Assembly: GCA_945913025.1 (NCBI GenBank) | Contig: CAMECJ010000001.1 | Span: forward strand, 248,001-312,000 | Length of the DNA stretch: 64,000 nt | Source: an uncultured Elusimicrobia bacterium | GTDB taxonomy: Bacteria > Elusimicrobiota > Elusimicrobia > Elusimicrobiales > Elusimicrobiaceae | Direction of reading: 5' to 3' | Translations under genes and position numbers: made by a program | Part shown: one piece after another, positions 43,179 through 52,250 of the stretch | How the letters are laid out: each line of letters begins with the position of its first letter | Position numbering within the stretch: the first letter of the stretch is position 1 | The notes under the pieces: model-generated | Told to the model about the DNA's origin: nothing | The model's database searches: none | Seen by the model: the letters and a program-made list of their open reading frames with translations, nothing else

Positions 43179-44456
43179 TTATTTTATTTTTTCTTCGGCC
43201 TTGGCAATTTCCCGTATTCCGTACGCAATATTGCGTCCGCTGGGCTGTTGGTAGGCGTAAAGGCCAAACTCGTGCAAGACGGAGAACAAGTGGTCGAAAA
43301 TATCGCTCTGCAAGGCTTCGTAATCCGTCCACACGGTAGTATTTAAAAAGCAATACACTTCCAGCGGAATCCCCTGTGCCTCGGGCTTTAACTGGCGCAC
43401 CATCAGCGTAAAATTCGGGTCGCCCGATACCACAAACGGCCGCGACTGCAAATAAAGCTCCGCATAGTGCCGAAACGTACCGATATTAGTTAAATGGCGC
43501 CCGTTCAGCACGTTTTCTTTTACGTCGCGCTCGGCATTAAACGCTTTTATTTCGGCTTCTTTCATTTCCAGATAATTCTTTAACAATTTGATTTTTTTAA
43601 GACGCTCAAACATCGGGCGGTCCAAAAATTTTACGCTGTCCACGTCAATAACAATACTGCGCTGAATACGGCGCGCTTTGGCCGCATACATACCGCTCCA
43701 GTTTTTAAACGGTTTGGAAATCATATCATACGTCGGCACGCTGACAATCGTCATATCAAAATTCTGCACGCGCACGCTGGTGAGCGAAATATCAATAATG
43801 TTGCCGTCCGCGCCGGCGGAGTCCACGGTAATCCAGTCTCCGATTTTGATTAGGTTGTTCGTCGTCAGCTGAATGCTGGCGGCAAAGCCCAAAATGGGAT
43901 CCTTAAAAATTAAAGAAAAAACCGCCGCCAACGCGGACAAGCCCGTAATAATATACATCGGCTTGCGCCCGAGCAATAAGGACAAAACAAACAATCCCGT
44001 AATCAAAAATACTACAATTTTAACGGCCTGCACCAACCCTTTTACGGGGATATTCGGGTTGCGGCCGTACAAATGATTCAGCGTATTTAAGAACGCGTTC
44101 AGCAGCCACGCAAAACTGAGTACCACAAACAGCCCCGTCACTTTACCCATCAGCGTGGAAATCCACCCTACGTTCTCCATAATAAACACGGGGTGGAGAT
44201 GGATGGCCAGCATAGCGGCGGCCACTACGCCAAGCGCGGTAAAAAAGCGGTGTTCCGTCATCGCTTTTACCCACTTATCGGCTTTTAATTTAGCAAACAG
44301 AAAAACCAGATACTTATTGCAAAACCACGTAAAAATACGCGCGGAAAAATATAAAACCGCCAAAAACAAAACGGCCGCCAATACCTGCGCGATTATCGTA
44401 TGATAGACTTGCGGAATATAGGAAATTCGTTCAATGTAAGATAAAATAAGTTTCAT
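43179..44456 (-). CDS. MscS-family mechanosensitive channel, YbdG-like
   Basis: 425 residues. Several N-terminal membrane segments precede the pore helix and MscS core: GLSALAAVFSLIFKDPILGFAASIQLTTNNLIKIGDWITVDSAG, then NIIDISLTSVRVQNFDMTIVSVPTYDMI. The extended C-terminal cytoplasmic domain with GMYAAKARRIQRSIVIDV and a ~50-residue helical insert (KIKLLKNYLEMKEAEIKAFN) is the YbdG signature. It should release osmolytes on hypo-osmotic shock. It is divergent from the lipoprotein at 44493. Confidence 0.93.
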   Translation of the reverse strand: MKLILSYIERISYIPQVYHTIIAQVLAAVLFLAVLYFSARIFTWFCNKYLVFLFAKLKADKWVKAMTEHRFFTALGVVAAAMLAIHLHPVFIMENVGWISTLMGKVTGLFVVLSFAWLLNAFLNTLNHLYGRNPNIPVKGLVQAVKIVVFLITGLFVLSLLLGRKPMYIITGLSALAAVFSLIFKDPILGFAASIQLTTNNLIKIGDWITVDSAGADGNIIDISLTSVRVQNFDMTIVSVPTYDMISKPFKNWSGMYAAKARRIQRSIVIDVDSVKFLDRPMFERLKKIKLLKNYLEMKEAEIKAFNAERDVKENVLNGRHLTNIGTFRHYAELYLQSRPFVVSGDPNFTLMVRQLKPEAQGIPLEVYCFLNTTVWTDYEALQSDIFDHLFSVLHEFGLYAYQQPSGRNIAYGIREIAKAEEKIK

Positions 44457-44492
44457 CGTCCGCCTCCTTAAAAAGTTACTATAATAAAGTGT

Positions 44493-45386
44493 ATGAAAAA
44501 AACTCTTTGCGGCGCAATTTTAATTTTTCTGCTCGGCGGCTGTTATACCCCGATAAATAACTCCGGCGTGGCCACCACCAAACCGTGGCTGGAGGTTTCC
44601 GGCAAAAAAACGGGCTTCGACGGAAAACAATACGATTCCTGCTACCGTTTTAACGTCCGTTTCTGGCCGCAGGAAGCCGCCGAAAATATAGATTTAAAAG
44701 ACGCCTGTATATCCGCCTGCTGCTGGCGCGCGGATAAAGAGGAAATCACCCTTGATTTTAACAAAAATTTTGAGGCGGACTTAGCTATCCACGGCCGCGC
44801 GCGCAAGTATTCCCCCGCCAAAATTACGTTTACAGTGTCCCACTCTAACTTGGTAAATACCACCAAAGTAACCGTTTTCCCCAAAGGAGCCGTTTCCAAC
44901 AACGGGCTTGTAAAACTGTCTTACAAAGAATACGAAAATCCGGCGCGCTTGGCGCAAATTGCCAAAAACGCCCAAACGTTGGCAAAAGCAAACAGTGTTA
45001 CCTCCACACCGCAAGAAGAACCCCAATCCGTTAAACAACGCGCCGTGAAAACACCGAAAAAATCTTCCGTACCGAAAGCGGCCGATACGGCCAAAGCGTT
45101 GGTACAACGCCAAGCGGGAGCTAAAATCGACAATTTTTTCTATCACATGAATAAAACCTATAAACAACAGGGAGCGGTTTTCCTGATCAGCGAGCGCATT
45201 TTGCACGCGCGCGCGGCCGCCGAGCCGGACGTATATACCGTCTCCTGCCAAGCCAAGGCGCGCACGGGCATCGACGTACAGAACCTGCGGGCGTCCACGT
45301 TTTCGTGCGGATTATGGACCGTCAACATAACGGCGGGAACCGTGGAGCCGGACGATAAACGCGCACGACTGATTTGGGGGAAATAA
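44493..45386 (+). CDS. Lipoprotein of unknown function
   Basis: 297 residues. Signal peptide MKKTLCGAILIFLLGGC with a perfect lipobox LGGC, so lipid-anchored after cleavage. The first ~130 mature residues are beta-rich with Cys (DACISACCWRADKEE) and an Ig-like strand pattern (AKITFTVSHSNLVNTTKVTVFP). A Lys/Ser/Pro-rich linker (about 165-205) joins a C-terminal domain (KIDNFFYHMNKTYKQQGAVFLIS...YTVSCQAKARTGIDVQ). No family was recognised. Single-gene unit with a strong terminator. Confidence 0.8.
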   Translation: MKKTLCGAILIFLLGGCYTPINNSGVATTKPWLEVSGKKTGFDGKQYDSCYRFNVRFWPQEAAENIDLKDACISACCWRADKEEITLDFNKNFEADLAIHGRARKYSPAKITFTVSHSNLVNTTKVTVFPKGAVSNNGLVKLSYKEYENPARLAQIAKNAQTLAKANSVTSTPQEEPQSVKQRAVKTPKKSSVPKAADTAKALVQRQAGAKIDNFFYHMNKTYKQQGAVFLISERILHARAAAEPDVYTVSCQAKARTGIDVQNLRASTFSCGLWTVNITAGTVEPDDKRARLIWGK

Positions 45387-45434
45387 CGCCTGAATAACAA
45401 CTTATTAAAACAAACCTATGCAGGCATACAACGG

Positions 45435-45470
45435 ACAAGGCTTCTTTCAAAAAGAAAGAAGCCTTGTTTT
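45435..45470. terminator. Bidirectional intrinsic terminator
   Basis: Stem ACAAGGCTTCTTTC / GAAAGAAGCCTTGT, then T4. Shared by the lipoprotein and the convergent pilin. Confidence 0.9.
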
Positions 45471-45488
45471 CATTTGTTTTGATATTGT

Positions 45489-45956
45489 TTAATCGGCGTA
45501 GTAACATTTAGGATTTGTGCCACACAAACAAATATCCGTATCAGAACTAAATTTTGTAAACCCCAATTTGTCACACGAATCGCCACTGCAAGAGCGGCGG
45601 CCAGTTTTAGGGTGAATACCTACCTGAAAAGAATATCCTCCCCCTCCTTCCCACCGTGCTTGCATATCGTGCAATTTGGAACTATTGCTGCACTGAATCG
45701 CCCCATAATAGGTAAAGTTTTTGGAATTTTTTACCTCAATAGACAAAGGGCCGTCCAACTTAAAATCCTCAACTGCACTTGGATTTTCCAAACAATATGC
45801 ATTGATGGCCGTATTGATATTTTTCAAGTTTACCCACGCTTCAGCCGTGCGGCTTTTCAGCACCGCTTTTTGGTATTGCGGCAACGCCACCGATGATAAA
45901 ATACCGATAATTAAGACAACAACCAACAATTCAATTAATGTGAACCCTTTTTGCAT
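45489..45956 (-). CDS. Type IV pilin-like protein
   Basis: 155 residues: MQKGFTLIELLVVVLIIGILSSVALPQYQKAVLKSRTAEAWVNLKNINTAINAYCLENPSA. It is nearly identical in the first 60 residues and similar throughout to the pilin at 27682-28254 (same RSC...GDSCDKLGFTK...CYYAD tail), but with the normal short leader. AGGAGG precedes the ATG. It has a poly-T-spacer promoter about 80 bases upstream and a terminator downstream. Confidence 0.93.
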   Translation of the reverse strand: MQKGFTLIELLVVVLIIGILSSVALPQYQKAVLKSRTAEAWVNLKNINTAINAYCLENPSAVEDFKLDGPLSIEVKNSKNFTYYGAIQCSNSSKLHDMQARWEGGGGYSFQVGIHPKTGRRSCSGDSCDKLGFTKFSSDTDICLCGTNPKCYYAD

Positions 45957-46034
45957 AAAACCCTCCTTAACGTGTCGTTTTAAGGGATATTTACAGATTA
46001 AAACTTACCTGCCTCAAAAACAACCGCTATAGCC

Positions 46035-46062
46035 ACTGTATCAAAAAAAAAAAACGAGTCAA
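46035..46062 (-). promoter_or_regulatory. Poly-T-spacer promoter of pilin (16-nt spacer)
   Basis: Minus strand: TTGACT (46062-46057), spacer CG + T12 + GA, TACAGT (46040-46035). Confidence 0.6.
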
Positions 46063-46150
46063 GACCCAGCGACTAAGCTCTCCATTTCCTACCGTGATCA
46101 TTTGATTAGTCGGGCCAGATGATTTTAGAAATGATGCAAAAAAAGACAAC

Positions 46151-46186
46151 AAAAAAAGAGCAAAACGGTTCCGTTCTGCTCTTTGT
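46151..46186 (-). terminator. Intrinsic terminator of ferritin gene
   Basis: Minus strand: stem AAAGAGCAGAACGG / CCGTTTTGCTCTTT then T run. Confidence 0.88.
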
Positions 46187-46211
46187 ATCCTTCCGAAAAC
46201 TGCCGTTGTGA

Positions 46212-46721
46212 TTAGCCGATAACGGGCGCCACAAACGTGCGGGCGGCCAGTTCGCGGTCCAACATCAAAAGGGCTTTTTTGTCCTCGCCAATGAGTTTCA
46301 AAGTGGCAATCAGTTGGCGAACGTTGGCTTCTTCTTCCACCTGTTCTTTAATATACCAGTCTAAGAACGACAGGGCCGCGCGGTCGTGTTCTTCTTCCGC
46401 CACATCGACAAGTCCGTTGATTTTGGAGGTTACCAACTGTTCGTGGGCGAGCACCTGTTCAAAAACCGCCACAATGTCGGTACCTTTCAGTTCCGGTTTT
46501 TCGATAGCGGCCAAGGTAACTTTTCCGCCGCGTTCGTGCACATAATCGTACATTCCCATCCCATGCGCGTGTTCTTCCTGCACCTGCACGCCGAACCAGT
46601 TGGCAAACCCGTTCAAATGCAGTTCTTCAAAGTGGGATTTCATCGCCAAATACAAGTATTCCGAATAAAATTCCGCATTAATTTGCGCATTAAACGCTTC
46701 TTCCATTTTTTTGCTAAACAT
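46212..46721 (-). CDS. ftnA: Non-haem ferritin
   Basis: 169 residues, typical bacterial ferritin length. The four-helix bundle carries ferroxidase ligands: EEAFNAQINAEFYSEYLYLAM (Glu of helix A), FANWFGVQVQEEHAHGMGMYDYV (Glu-x-x-His of helix B), and VLAHEQLVTSKINGLVDVAEEEHDRAALSFLDWYIKEQVEEEA (helices C/D). It oxidises and stores iron in the cytoplasm and protects against oxygen. A Shine-Dalgarno GGAG lies before the ATG. Single-gene unit. Confidence 0.95.
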   Translation of the reverse strand: MFSKKMEEAFNAQINAEFYSEYLYLAMKSHFEELHLNGFANWFGVQVQEEHAHGMGMYDYVHERGGKVTLAAIEKPELKGTDIVAVFEQVLAHEQLVTSKINGLVDVAEEEHDRAALSFLDWYIKEQVEEEANVRQLIATLKLIGEDKKALLMLDRELAARTFVAPVIG

Positions 46722-46802
46722 ATCGTCTCCTTTTGCCCAGAGGGCTTATTAAGAATTAATCTTAATTATATTATAACTCTTTTCAAGCCGCCCGAAAACA
46801 CT

Positions 46803-47972
46803 TTATTTGCGACGGAAAAGCTCCGTCGCGCGGTTAAAAATTCCGTGGCAGAAGGCAATCGTCATTCCGTAATTGGACACGGGAACGCCCGCCGTACGCA
46901 GTTTTTCCAAACGGCGCAGAATTTGCGTCCGCGTGACCATGCACCCGCCGCATTGTACGGCCAGTTTATACCGGGATAAATTCTCCGGCAGCGCGTCCAA
47001 ATTCGCTAATACGGTAAACTCCAGTTTTTTACCCGTGTATTTCTGCAGCCACGCGGGGATTTTGGTGCGGCCGATATCGTCGCACTTGTTGACGGTGTGG
47101 GAGCAAGATTCCATAATCAAAATTTTATCGCCTTCCTGCAAAGCGTCTATTGCCCGCGTGCCCGCTAAAAAGGCTTCAAAATCTCCCTTTTGGCGGGAAA
47201 ATAAAATGCTGAAACTCGTCAGCGGAATTTGCGGCGGCACGACGGAATTGACAAACTTAAACGCTTGCGAATCCGTTACCACCAAGGCGGGCGTATGCGT
47301 TTTTAAATAGGCGGCCAGTTCCGTATCTTTCAAGCACACAGCCGCCGCCCCGATATCCAACAAATTGCGAATCGTCTGCACCTGCGGCAAAATCAACCGT
47401 CCCGCCGGAGCGGACGCGTCTACGGGAATAACCAACACCACTTCGTCCCCCGCTTGAACGTATCCGTCCAAAATTCCGCAAGGCGCGTGTGAAGAGGGCG
47501 GCAGATGTTTTTTGATTAACGATAAAAGGGCGGGCAGATCGGGTTTTTTGCACGAAAATTCCAACACGTCCACGCCTTTTATGTCGGCCTGCAGTTTTTG
47601 CTCGTCGCTTTTATTATGCACCAAGAAAAACGGAATATGATGAGCCGTAAAAGCGGACATTAATTGTTGGTCGTACGAATCCAATTCTCCGGCAAAAACC
47701 AAAACGGCAAGATCCGCCTGTTCCAGCGAATCCAAGGTGCGTTTGACGCGTTCTTGTCCGAGTAACGAAGTATCGTCCACCCCCGCCGTATCTACGAGCG
47801 TAACGGGACCGATGTCCAACAGCTCAATAATTTTTTTGACGGGGTCCGTCGTCGTTCCCGCCAGAGCAGATACCACGGACGTATCCTGCCCCGTCAGCGT
47901 ATTTATAAGCGAGCTTTTGCCCGCATTCATTTTACCGAAAATGCCGATATGCGGCCTGTTTAACTGTACCAT
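46803..47972 (-). CDS. hydF: [FeFe]-hydrogenase maturation GTPase HydF
   Basis: 389 residues. N-terminal GTPase domain: GIFGKMNAGKSSLINTLTGQ (P-loop), ALAGTTTDPVKK, LVDTAGVDD and VHNKSDEQ. The C-terminal cluster-binding domain has ESCSHTVNKCDDIGR and, about 50 residues on, VQCGGCMVTR, the Cys-x-His...Cys-x-x-Cys [4Fe-4S] motif of HydF. It is the scaffold that delivers the H-cluster precursor to the hydrogenase. HydE, HydG and the hydrogenase are not in the window, but HydF implies they exist elsewhere. Confidence 0.95.
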   Translation of the reverse strand: MVQLNRPHIGIFGKMNAGKSSLINTLTGQDTSVVSALAGTTTDPVKKIIELLDIGPVTLVDTAGVDDTSLLGQERVKRTLDSLEQADLAVLVFAGELDSYDQQLMSAFTAHHIPFFLVHNKSDEQKLQADIKGVDVLEFSCKKPDLPALLSLIKKHLPPSSHAPCGILDGYVQAGDEVVLVIPVDASAPAGRLILPQVQTIRNLLDIGAAAVCLKDTELAAYLKTHTPALVVTDSQAFKFVNSVVPPQIPLTSFSILFSRQKGDFEAFLAGTRAIDALQEGDKILIMESCSHTVNKCDDIGRTKIPAWLQKYTGKKLEFTVLANLDALPENLSRYKLAVQCGGCMVTRTQILRRLEKLRTAGVPVSNYGMTIAFCHGIFNRATELFRRK

Positions 47973-48060
47973 ATAGGAATTATATAAAAATCCCGCACGC
48001 TGCGCGCCGCACCCTGCGGAATGACGCCTAGCGGAAAAAGCATCAGTTCAGGATGAAGGC

Positions 48061-48205
48061 TAAAGGGAAAACGGCCCTAATTCTGGATTCCGGCTCCACG
48101 GCCGGAATGACGGCGTGAGGAAGCCTTCAAACATAACGATGGAACGGAGCGGTCTAAATAAACAACCGTCGTTATTCAACTGCCGTGCAGATTAGAATAA
48201 CATTG
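48061..48205. repeat. 145-bp dispersed intergenic repeat, copy B
   Basis: Collinear with 33762-33906, equal in length, with point differences. It contains a REP hairpin CCGGCTCCACGGCCGG. The match to the third, partial copy (33699-33745) continues to about 48226. Confidence 0.75.
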
Positions 48206-48240
48206 CATAGCTTCGGCTGATTTTTCAGATTTGCGCTAAA

Positions 48241-48302
48241 TTTGCGTTGCAAGTTGCCCGAGGAAGTACTGCTAGGTACGCCGAGTGGCAAGGGAACGCA
48301 AA
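48241..48302. other. Nested stem-loop next to dispersed repeat
   Basis: Outer arms TTTGCGTT (48241-48248) and AACGCAAA (48295-48302); inner TTGCC (48254-48258) and GGCAA (48287-48291); apical GTAC/GTAC. A separate stable hairpin GGATAAGAAA/TTTCTTATCC lies at about 48343-48370. The 47973-48454 gap has no gene. Confidence 0.4.
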
Positions 48303-48454
48303 GTTAGCCAAATGTGGAAAATAGTTGCCTGCAAAAGCAACCGCGGATAAGAAATTTCTTTCTTATCCGTGGTGCGTAAATCGCAACTTAACACCAGCCG
48401 TTAACATCAGCCATTATCCCCGCCAATAAGGTATAATAATGGGGAGTATCACTT

Positions 48455-49498
48455 ATGCCGTACCTTACCGAGGATAACAAAACTTGTATGAACAAATTTG
48501 ATGCCTACCTGAAAGACCGCGCAAAATTAGTGGAAAAAAATCTTTCCAAATATATCGGGAAAATTAAAAACTCCCCGAAGATTTTAACCGACGCGATGGA
48601 CTATTCCCTCCAAGCCGGCGGCAAACGCGTGCGCCCCGTTTTACTTATGGCTACCGCCGAAGCCTTCGGCAAAAAAGCGGCAGACGTTATGCCCGCAGCC
48701 TGCGCGGTGGAAATGCTGCATACTTATTCTTTAATTCACGACGATCTGCCCTCTATGGACAACGACTCCCTGCGCCGCGGCAAACCCACCAACCATAAAG
48801 TGTTCGGCGAGGATTTGTCTCTTCTGGCGGGCGACGCGCTTTTAACCTATGTGTTTGAAGTATTTGCGCAAAACGGAAAAGTAAAAGCCGTAGGCGCGGA
48901 AAATACGCTAAACGCCCTGATGAATTTTGCCAACTGCGCCGGAGCCTCCGGTATGGTGGGCGGACAAACCGCCGACGTTTACGCCGAAGGAATGGGCACG
49001 CAGGACGCGCACAGCTTCCGTGCGGACAAAATCCGCAAGCAGTCCAAGCCGCTGGCGGACAAGAGCCTGCACTATTTTATGCTCCCATCCACCGTCAAAG
49101 AAACCACACCCGAAACCATTTTAAATTACATCCACGCCAACAAAACGGGCGCGCTCATCCGCGGCAGCGTAGAAACGGGGGCCCTGTTGGCCGGAGCCAA
49201 AGGGAGCGATCTCGCCAATATCAAAAAATACGCCAACTGTATCGGCCTCGTGTTCCAAATCGTAGACGATATTTTGGACGTCACCGCCTCGGCCAAGCAG
49301 CTCGGCAAATCCAACAGCGACAAAGAAAACGGCAAACTCACTTTCGTCAGCCTTTACGGGCTGGAAGGCAGCCGCAAACACGCGCAGCTGCTCATTGCCA
49401 ACGCGCAAAAAGCGCTCAATGCGCTCAAAAACGTTAAAAAGAAAAATTTATGGCCGCTTTACGAAATGGCCGAGTTCTTTAAAACGAGGACCTATTAA
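48455..49498 (+). CDS. ispA: Polyprenyl diphosphate synthase (farnesyl/geranylgeranyl type)
   Basis: 347 residues. GGGGAG lies eight bases before ATG 48455; a second ATG at 48488 (MNKFDAYLKDR) matches the usual family start. SLQAGGKRVRPVLLMATAEAF, the first Asp-rich motif SLIHDDLPSMDNDSLRRGKPT, GMVGGQTADV, HANKTGALI, and the second Asp-rich motif QIVDDILDVT are all present. Between GGQTADVYAEG and YIHANKTG there are about 40 extra residues (SFRADKIRKQSKPLADKSLHY...), longer than usual. TATAAT at 48432-48437 is a likely -10. It is followed 20 bases later by dxs. Confidence 0.93.
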   Translation: MPYLTEDNKTCMNKFDAYLKDRAKLVEKNLSKYIGKIKNSPKILTDAMDYSLQAGGKRVRPVLLMATAEAFGKKAADVMPAACAVEMLHTYSLIHDDLPSMDNDSLRRGKPTNHKVFGEDLSLLAGDALLTYVFEVFAQNGKVKAVGAENTLNALMNFANCAGASGMVGGQTADVYAEGMGTQDAHSFRADKIRKQSKPLADKSLHYFMLPSTVKETTPETILNYIHANKTGALIRGSVETGALLAGAKGSDLANIKKYANCIGLVFQIVDDILDVTASAKQLGKSNSDKENGKLTFVSLYGLEGSRKHAQLLIANAQKALNALKNVKKKNLWPLYEMAEFFKTRTY

Positions 49499-49518
49499 CT
49501 TATAAAACGGGAGAATTT

Positions 49519-51375
49519 ATGAAAGTCCTTCCCAGCATTCACAGCCCCAAAGATTTACGGCTGATTAAAAAGGAGCATCTTCCCACGCTGTGTGAGGAAC
49601 TCCGCCAGACCATCATTGAAACCGCCAGCAAAAACGGCGGGCACTTGGGTTCCAGTCTGGGTGCGGTGGAAATTATTACCGCGCTTCACTACGTATTTAA
49701 TACGCCGGAAGATAAAATCGTGTACGACACGGGCCACCAAGCCTATGCCCATAAACTGCTGACGGGCCGGCAAGCCGAATTTGCTACGATTCGCACCAAA
49801 AACGGGCTGAGCGGGTTTCCCAAACGGCACGAGAGCGAATACGACACCTTTGGCGTGGGCCACGCTTCCACCGCCATTTCGGCGGCATTGGGAATGGCCG
49901 TGGCGCGCGACCAAAAGAAAGAAAACTCTAAGGTGATCGCCGTCGTAGGCGACGGCTGTATGACGGGCGGTATGGCCTATGAAGCCATGCAGAACGCGGG
50001 GCTTTTACGCTCGGACCTTTTGGTTATTTTAAACGATAACCAGATGTTTATCTCCCAACGCGTGGGCGCCTTGGGCAAAGCGCTTACCAAACTGCTGGCG
50101 GCCAAATACGTACAGCTCGCCGAAGAAAAAGCCGCCAACTTTTTAAAACGCTTTGACGAACTGGGCAACAACGCCGCCAAACTGGCCAAACGCGCGCGCG
50201 CCATTTTATTCCCGGGTACGCTGTTTGAAGAAATGGGATTTCGCTATTTCGGCCCCGTCAACGGAAACGATATCAATGAAATGATTGAAGTGCTACAAAG
50301 TGTAAAAGACGTCAAAGGACCTGTCATGCTGCACGTGGTAACCAAAAAAGGCAAAGGCTATAAACCCGCCGAAGAAAAACCCACCAAATTCCACGGCGTT
50401 GGACTATTTGATGTGGAAACGGGCGATTCTTTAGGCAAATCCAATGCCGTTACGTTTACCAAAGCGTTTTCGGACGCACTTTTAAAACTGGCGGAAAAAG
50501 ACAACCGCATTACCGCCATTACCGCTGCCATGCCGGAAGGTACGGGGTTAGACGCGTTCCGCGACAAATTTCCCTCCCGTTATTTTGACGTAGGCATCGC
50601 CGAAGAACACGCCGCCACGTTTGCCGCCGGTATGGCCGCAAACGGCAGCAAACCTATCGTGGCATTGTATTCTACCTTTGCCCAACGCTGTTATGACCAA
50701 ATTTTGCACGATGTTGCCCTGCAAAATCTGCCCGTCGTGTTCGCTTTGGACCGCGCGGGCATTGTGGGCGAGGACGGCCCCACCCACCACGGCGTGTTTG
50801 ACATCAGCTTTTTAAGAAGTATCCCCAACCTGATTATCGCCGCTCCGGCAGACGAAAACGAAGTACAGCACCTGCTCAAAACCGCGTTTGACGCAAACGC
50901 ACCGTTTGTACTGCGTTATCCGCGCGGGGCGGGATTTGGCGTAACGGTGGACGAAACGCCGTCCGACGTAGAAATCGGTAAAGGCGTCTGGCTGAAAAAG
51001 GGAAAAGACGCCACAATTCTGGCTATCGGCAACCGTGTGCACCCCGCCTTGCAAGCGGCGGAAAAACTGGCCGAAAAAGGAATTGACTGCGGCGTTATCA
51101 ATATGCGTTTTGTAAAACCGTTAGACGTAAAAATCATCGGCGAAGCGTTAAAACATTCCCCCCGTCTGGTAACGGTGGAAGACAATGTGCTCGCAGGCGG
51201 TTTCGGATCTGCGGTCGCGGAATACCTTTCGGACAAACACGCCGACTACAATTTACTGCGCTTAGGCATCGGCGACGAATTTGTAGAACACGCCAAAGCC
51301 GCCCAGCTGTACGATTGCACGGGAATCAGCGCGGAACAAATAGAGAAACACATTTCAAAATGGCTTAAAAAGTGA
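49519..51375 (+). CDS. dxs: 1-deoxy-D-xylulose-5-phosphate synthase
   Basis: 618 residues, standard. It condenses pyruvate and glyceraldehyde 3-phosphate with thiamine diphosphate, the first step of the MEP isoprenoid pathway. Motifs: GHLGSSLGAVEIITALHYVF, VYDTGHQAYAHKLLTGR, GVGHASTAISAALGMA, VVGDGCMTGGMAYEAMQNAG (cofactor), RYFDVGIAEEHAATFAAGMA, LDRAGIVGEDGPTHHGVFD. GGGAG precedes the ATG. Operon with ispA and a LOG-family gene. Confidence 0.97.
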   Translation: MKVLPSIHSPKDLRLIKKEHLPTLCEELRQTIIETASKNGGHLGSSLGAVEIITALHYVFNTPEDKIVYDTGHQAYAHKLLTGRQAEFATIRTKNGLSGFPKRHESEYDTFGVGHASTAISAALGMAVARDQKKENSKVIAVVGDGCMTGGMAYEAMQNAGLLRSDLLVILNDNQMFISQRVGALGKALTKLLAAKYVQLAEEKAANFLKRFDELGNNAAKLAKRARAILFPGTLFEEMGFRYFGPVNGNDINEMIEVLQSVKDVKGPVMLHVVTKKGKGYKPAEEKPTKFHGVGLFDVETGDSLGKSNAVTFTKAFSDALLKLAEKDNRITAITAAMPEGTGLDAFRDKFPSRYFDVGIAEEHAATFAAGMAANGSKPIVALYSTFAQRCYDQILHDVALQNLPVVFALDRAGIVGEDGPTHHGVFDISFLRSIPNLIIAAPADENEVQHLLKTAFDANAPFVLRYPRGAGFGVTVDETPSDVEIGKGVWLKKGKDATILAIGNRVHPALQAAEKLAEKGIDCGVINMRFVKPLDVKIIGEALKHSPRLVTVEDNVLAGGFGSAVAEYLSDKHADYNLLRLGIGDEFVEHAKAAQLYDCTGISAEQIEKHISKWLKK

Positions 51376-51381
51376 GGGCTT

Positions 51382-52197
51382 ATGAACAAAGAACAAGAAA
51401 AAATCACCCACGCACAATCCTATTTAAAAGCGTATGAAGATATCCAACTCTTGAAGCAAGACGTTATGCGCCCCGTACGCATGGAGTTGGAAACCTTAAA
51501 GCCGGAACTTTATTTAAAACACCACGGGATTGAAGAGACTATCGTCTGCTTCGGAAGTGCGCGCGTACGGGAAACGCCCGACGCCGAAAAACGCGCGGCC
51601 GAAGCCAAAAAAGCCTTGGAAGCCAATCCGAATGACAAAACTTTGCAAAACCGCCTATATGAAGCCGAAGGACTGTTAAAACTTTCCAAGTATTACGACG
51701 AAAGCCGCAAATTTGCAAATTTGGTCGTGGAAAAAGCGGGCGACCGTTTCGCCGTAGTTACCGGCGGAGGCCCCGGGCTGATGGAAGCGGCCAACCGCGG
51801 CGCGTTTGAAAAAGGCGGAAAGAGCATTGGGTTTAACATTACGCTTCCGCACGAACAGAACCCCAATCCGTACATTACCGAAAACTTGGCGTTCTTGTTC
51901 CACTATTTCGCCATCCGCAAATTACATCTTGTGATGCGCTCCAAAGCGTTTGTGGTGTTCCCGGGCGGGTTCGGCACGTTTGACGAACTGTTTGAAGTGC
52001 TGACGCTCGTCAAAACAGGCAAAAAACAGGAATTGCCGATTATACTGGTGGGTAAACAATTCTGGAACGACGTAGTCAATATTCAGGCGCTTTCTTCCTA
52101 TGGTGTAATTTCACCCGAAGAAGCCGCCTCGTGCGTGATTGTGGAAACCGCCGAAGAAGCGTGGGCCGAAATTGCCAAATTCTACAATATCAAATAG
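51382..52197 (+). CDS. LOG-family Rossmann-fold protein (TIGR00730-like)
   Basis: 271 residues. AVVTGGGPGLMEAANRGAFEKGGKSIGFNI and VVFPGGFGTFDELFEVLTLVKTGK are the PGGxGTxxE-type motifs of LOG/lysine-decarboxylase-like proteins, which hydrolyse nucleoside 5'-monophosphates at the N-glycosidic bond. An N-terminal helical extension of about 85 residues, including a Lys/Glu/Ala-rich segment (PDAEKRAAEAKKALEANP), precedes the Rossmann core. It follows dxs by six bases; linkage to isoprenoid synthesis recalls cytokinin-type chemistry but is only suggestive. Confidence 0.9.
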   Translation: MNKEQEKITHAQSYLKAYEDIQLLKQDVMRPVRMELETLKPELYLKHHGIEETIVCFGSARVRETPDAEKRAAEAKKALEANPNDKTLQNRLYEAEGLLKLSKYYDESRKFANLVVEKAGDRFAVVTGGGPGLMEAANRGAFEKGGKSIGFNITLPHEQNPNPYITENLAFLFHYFAIRKLHLVMRSKAFVVFPGGFGTFDELFEVLTLVKTGKKQELPIILVGKQFWNDVVNIQALSSYGVISPEEAASCVIVETAEEAWAEIAKFYNIK

Positions 52198-52210
52198 TTT
52201 GACCGCCAAA

Positions 52211-52247
52211 CAATACCGCCGGTTTACAGCCCGGCGGTATTGTTTTG
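52211..52247. terminator. Bidirectional intrinsic terminator
   Basis: Stem CAATACCGCCGG / CCGGCGGTATTG then T4. Its stem is shared with the terminator at 52942-52982. It serves the LOG gene and the convergent pilin. Confidence 0.88.
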
Positions 52248-52250
52248 GGA

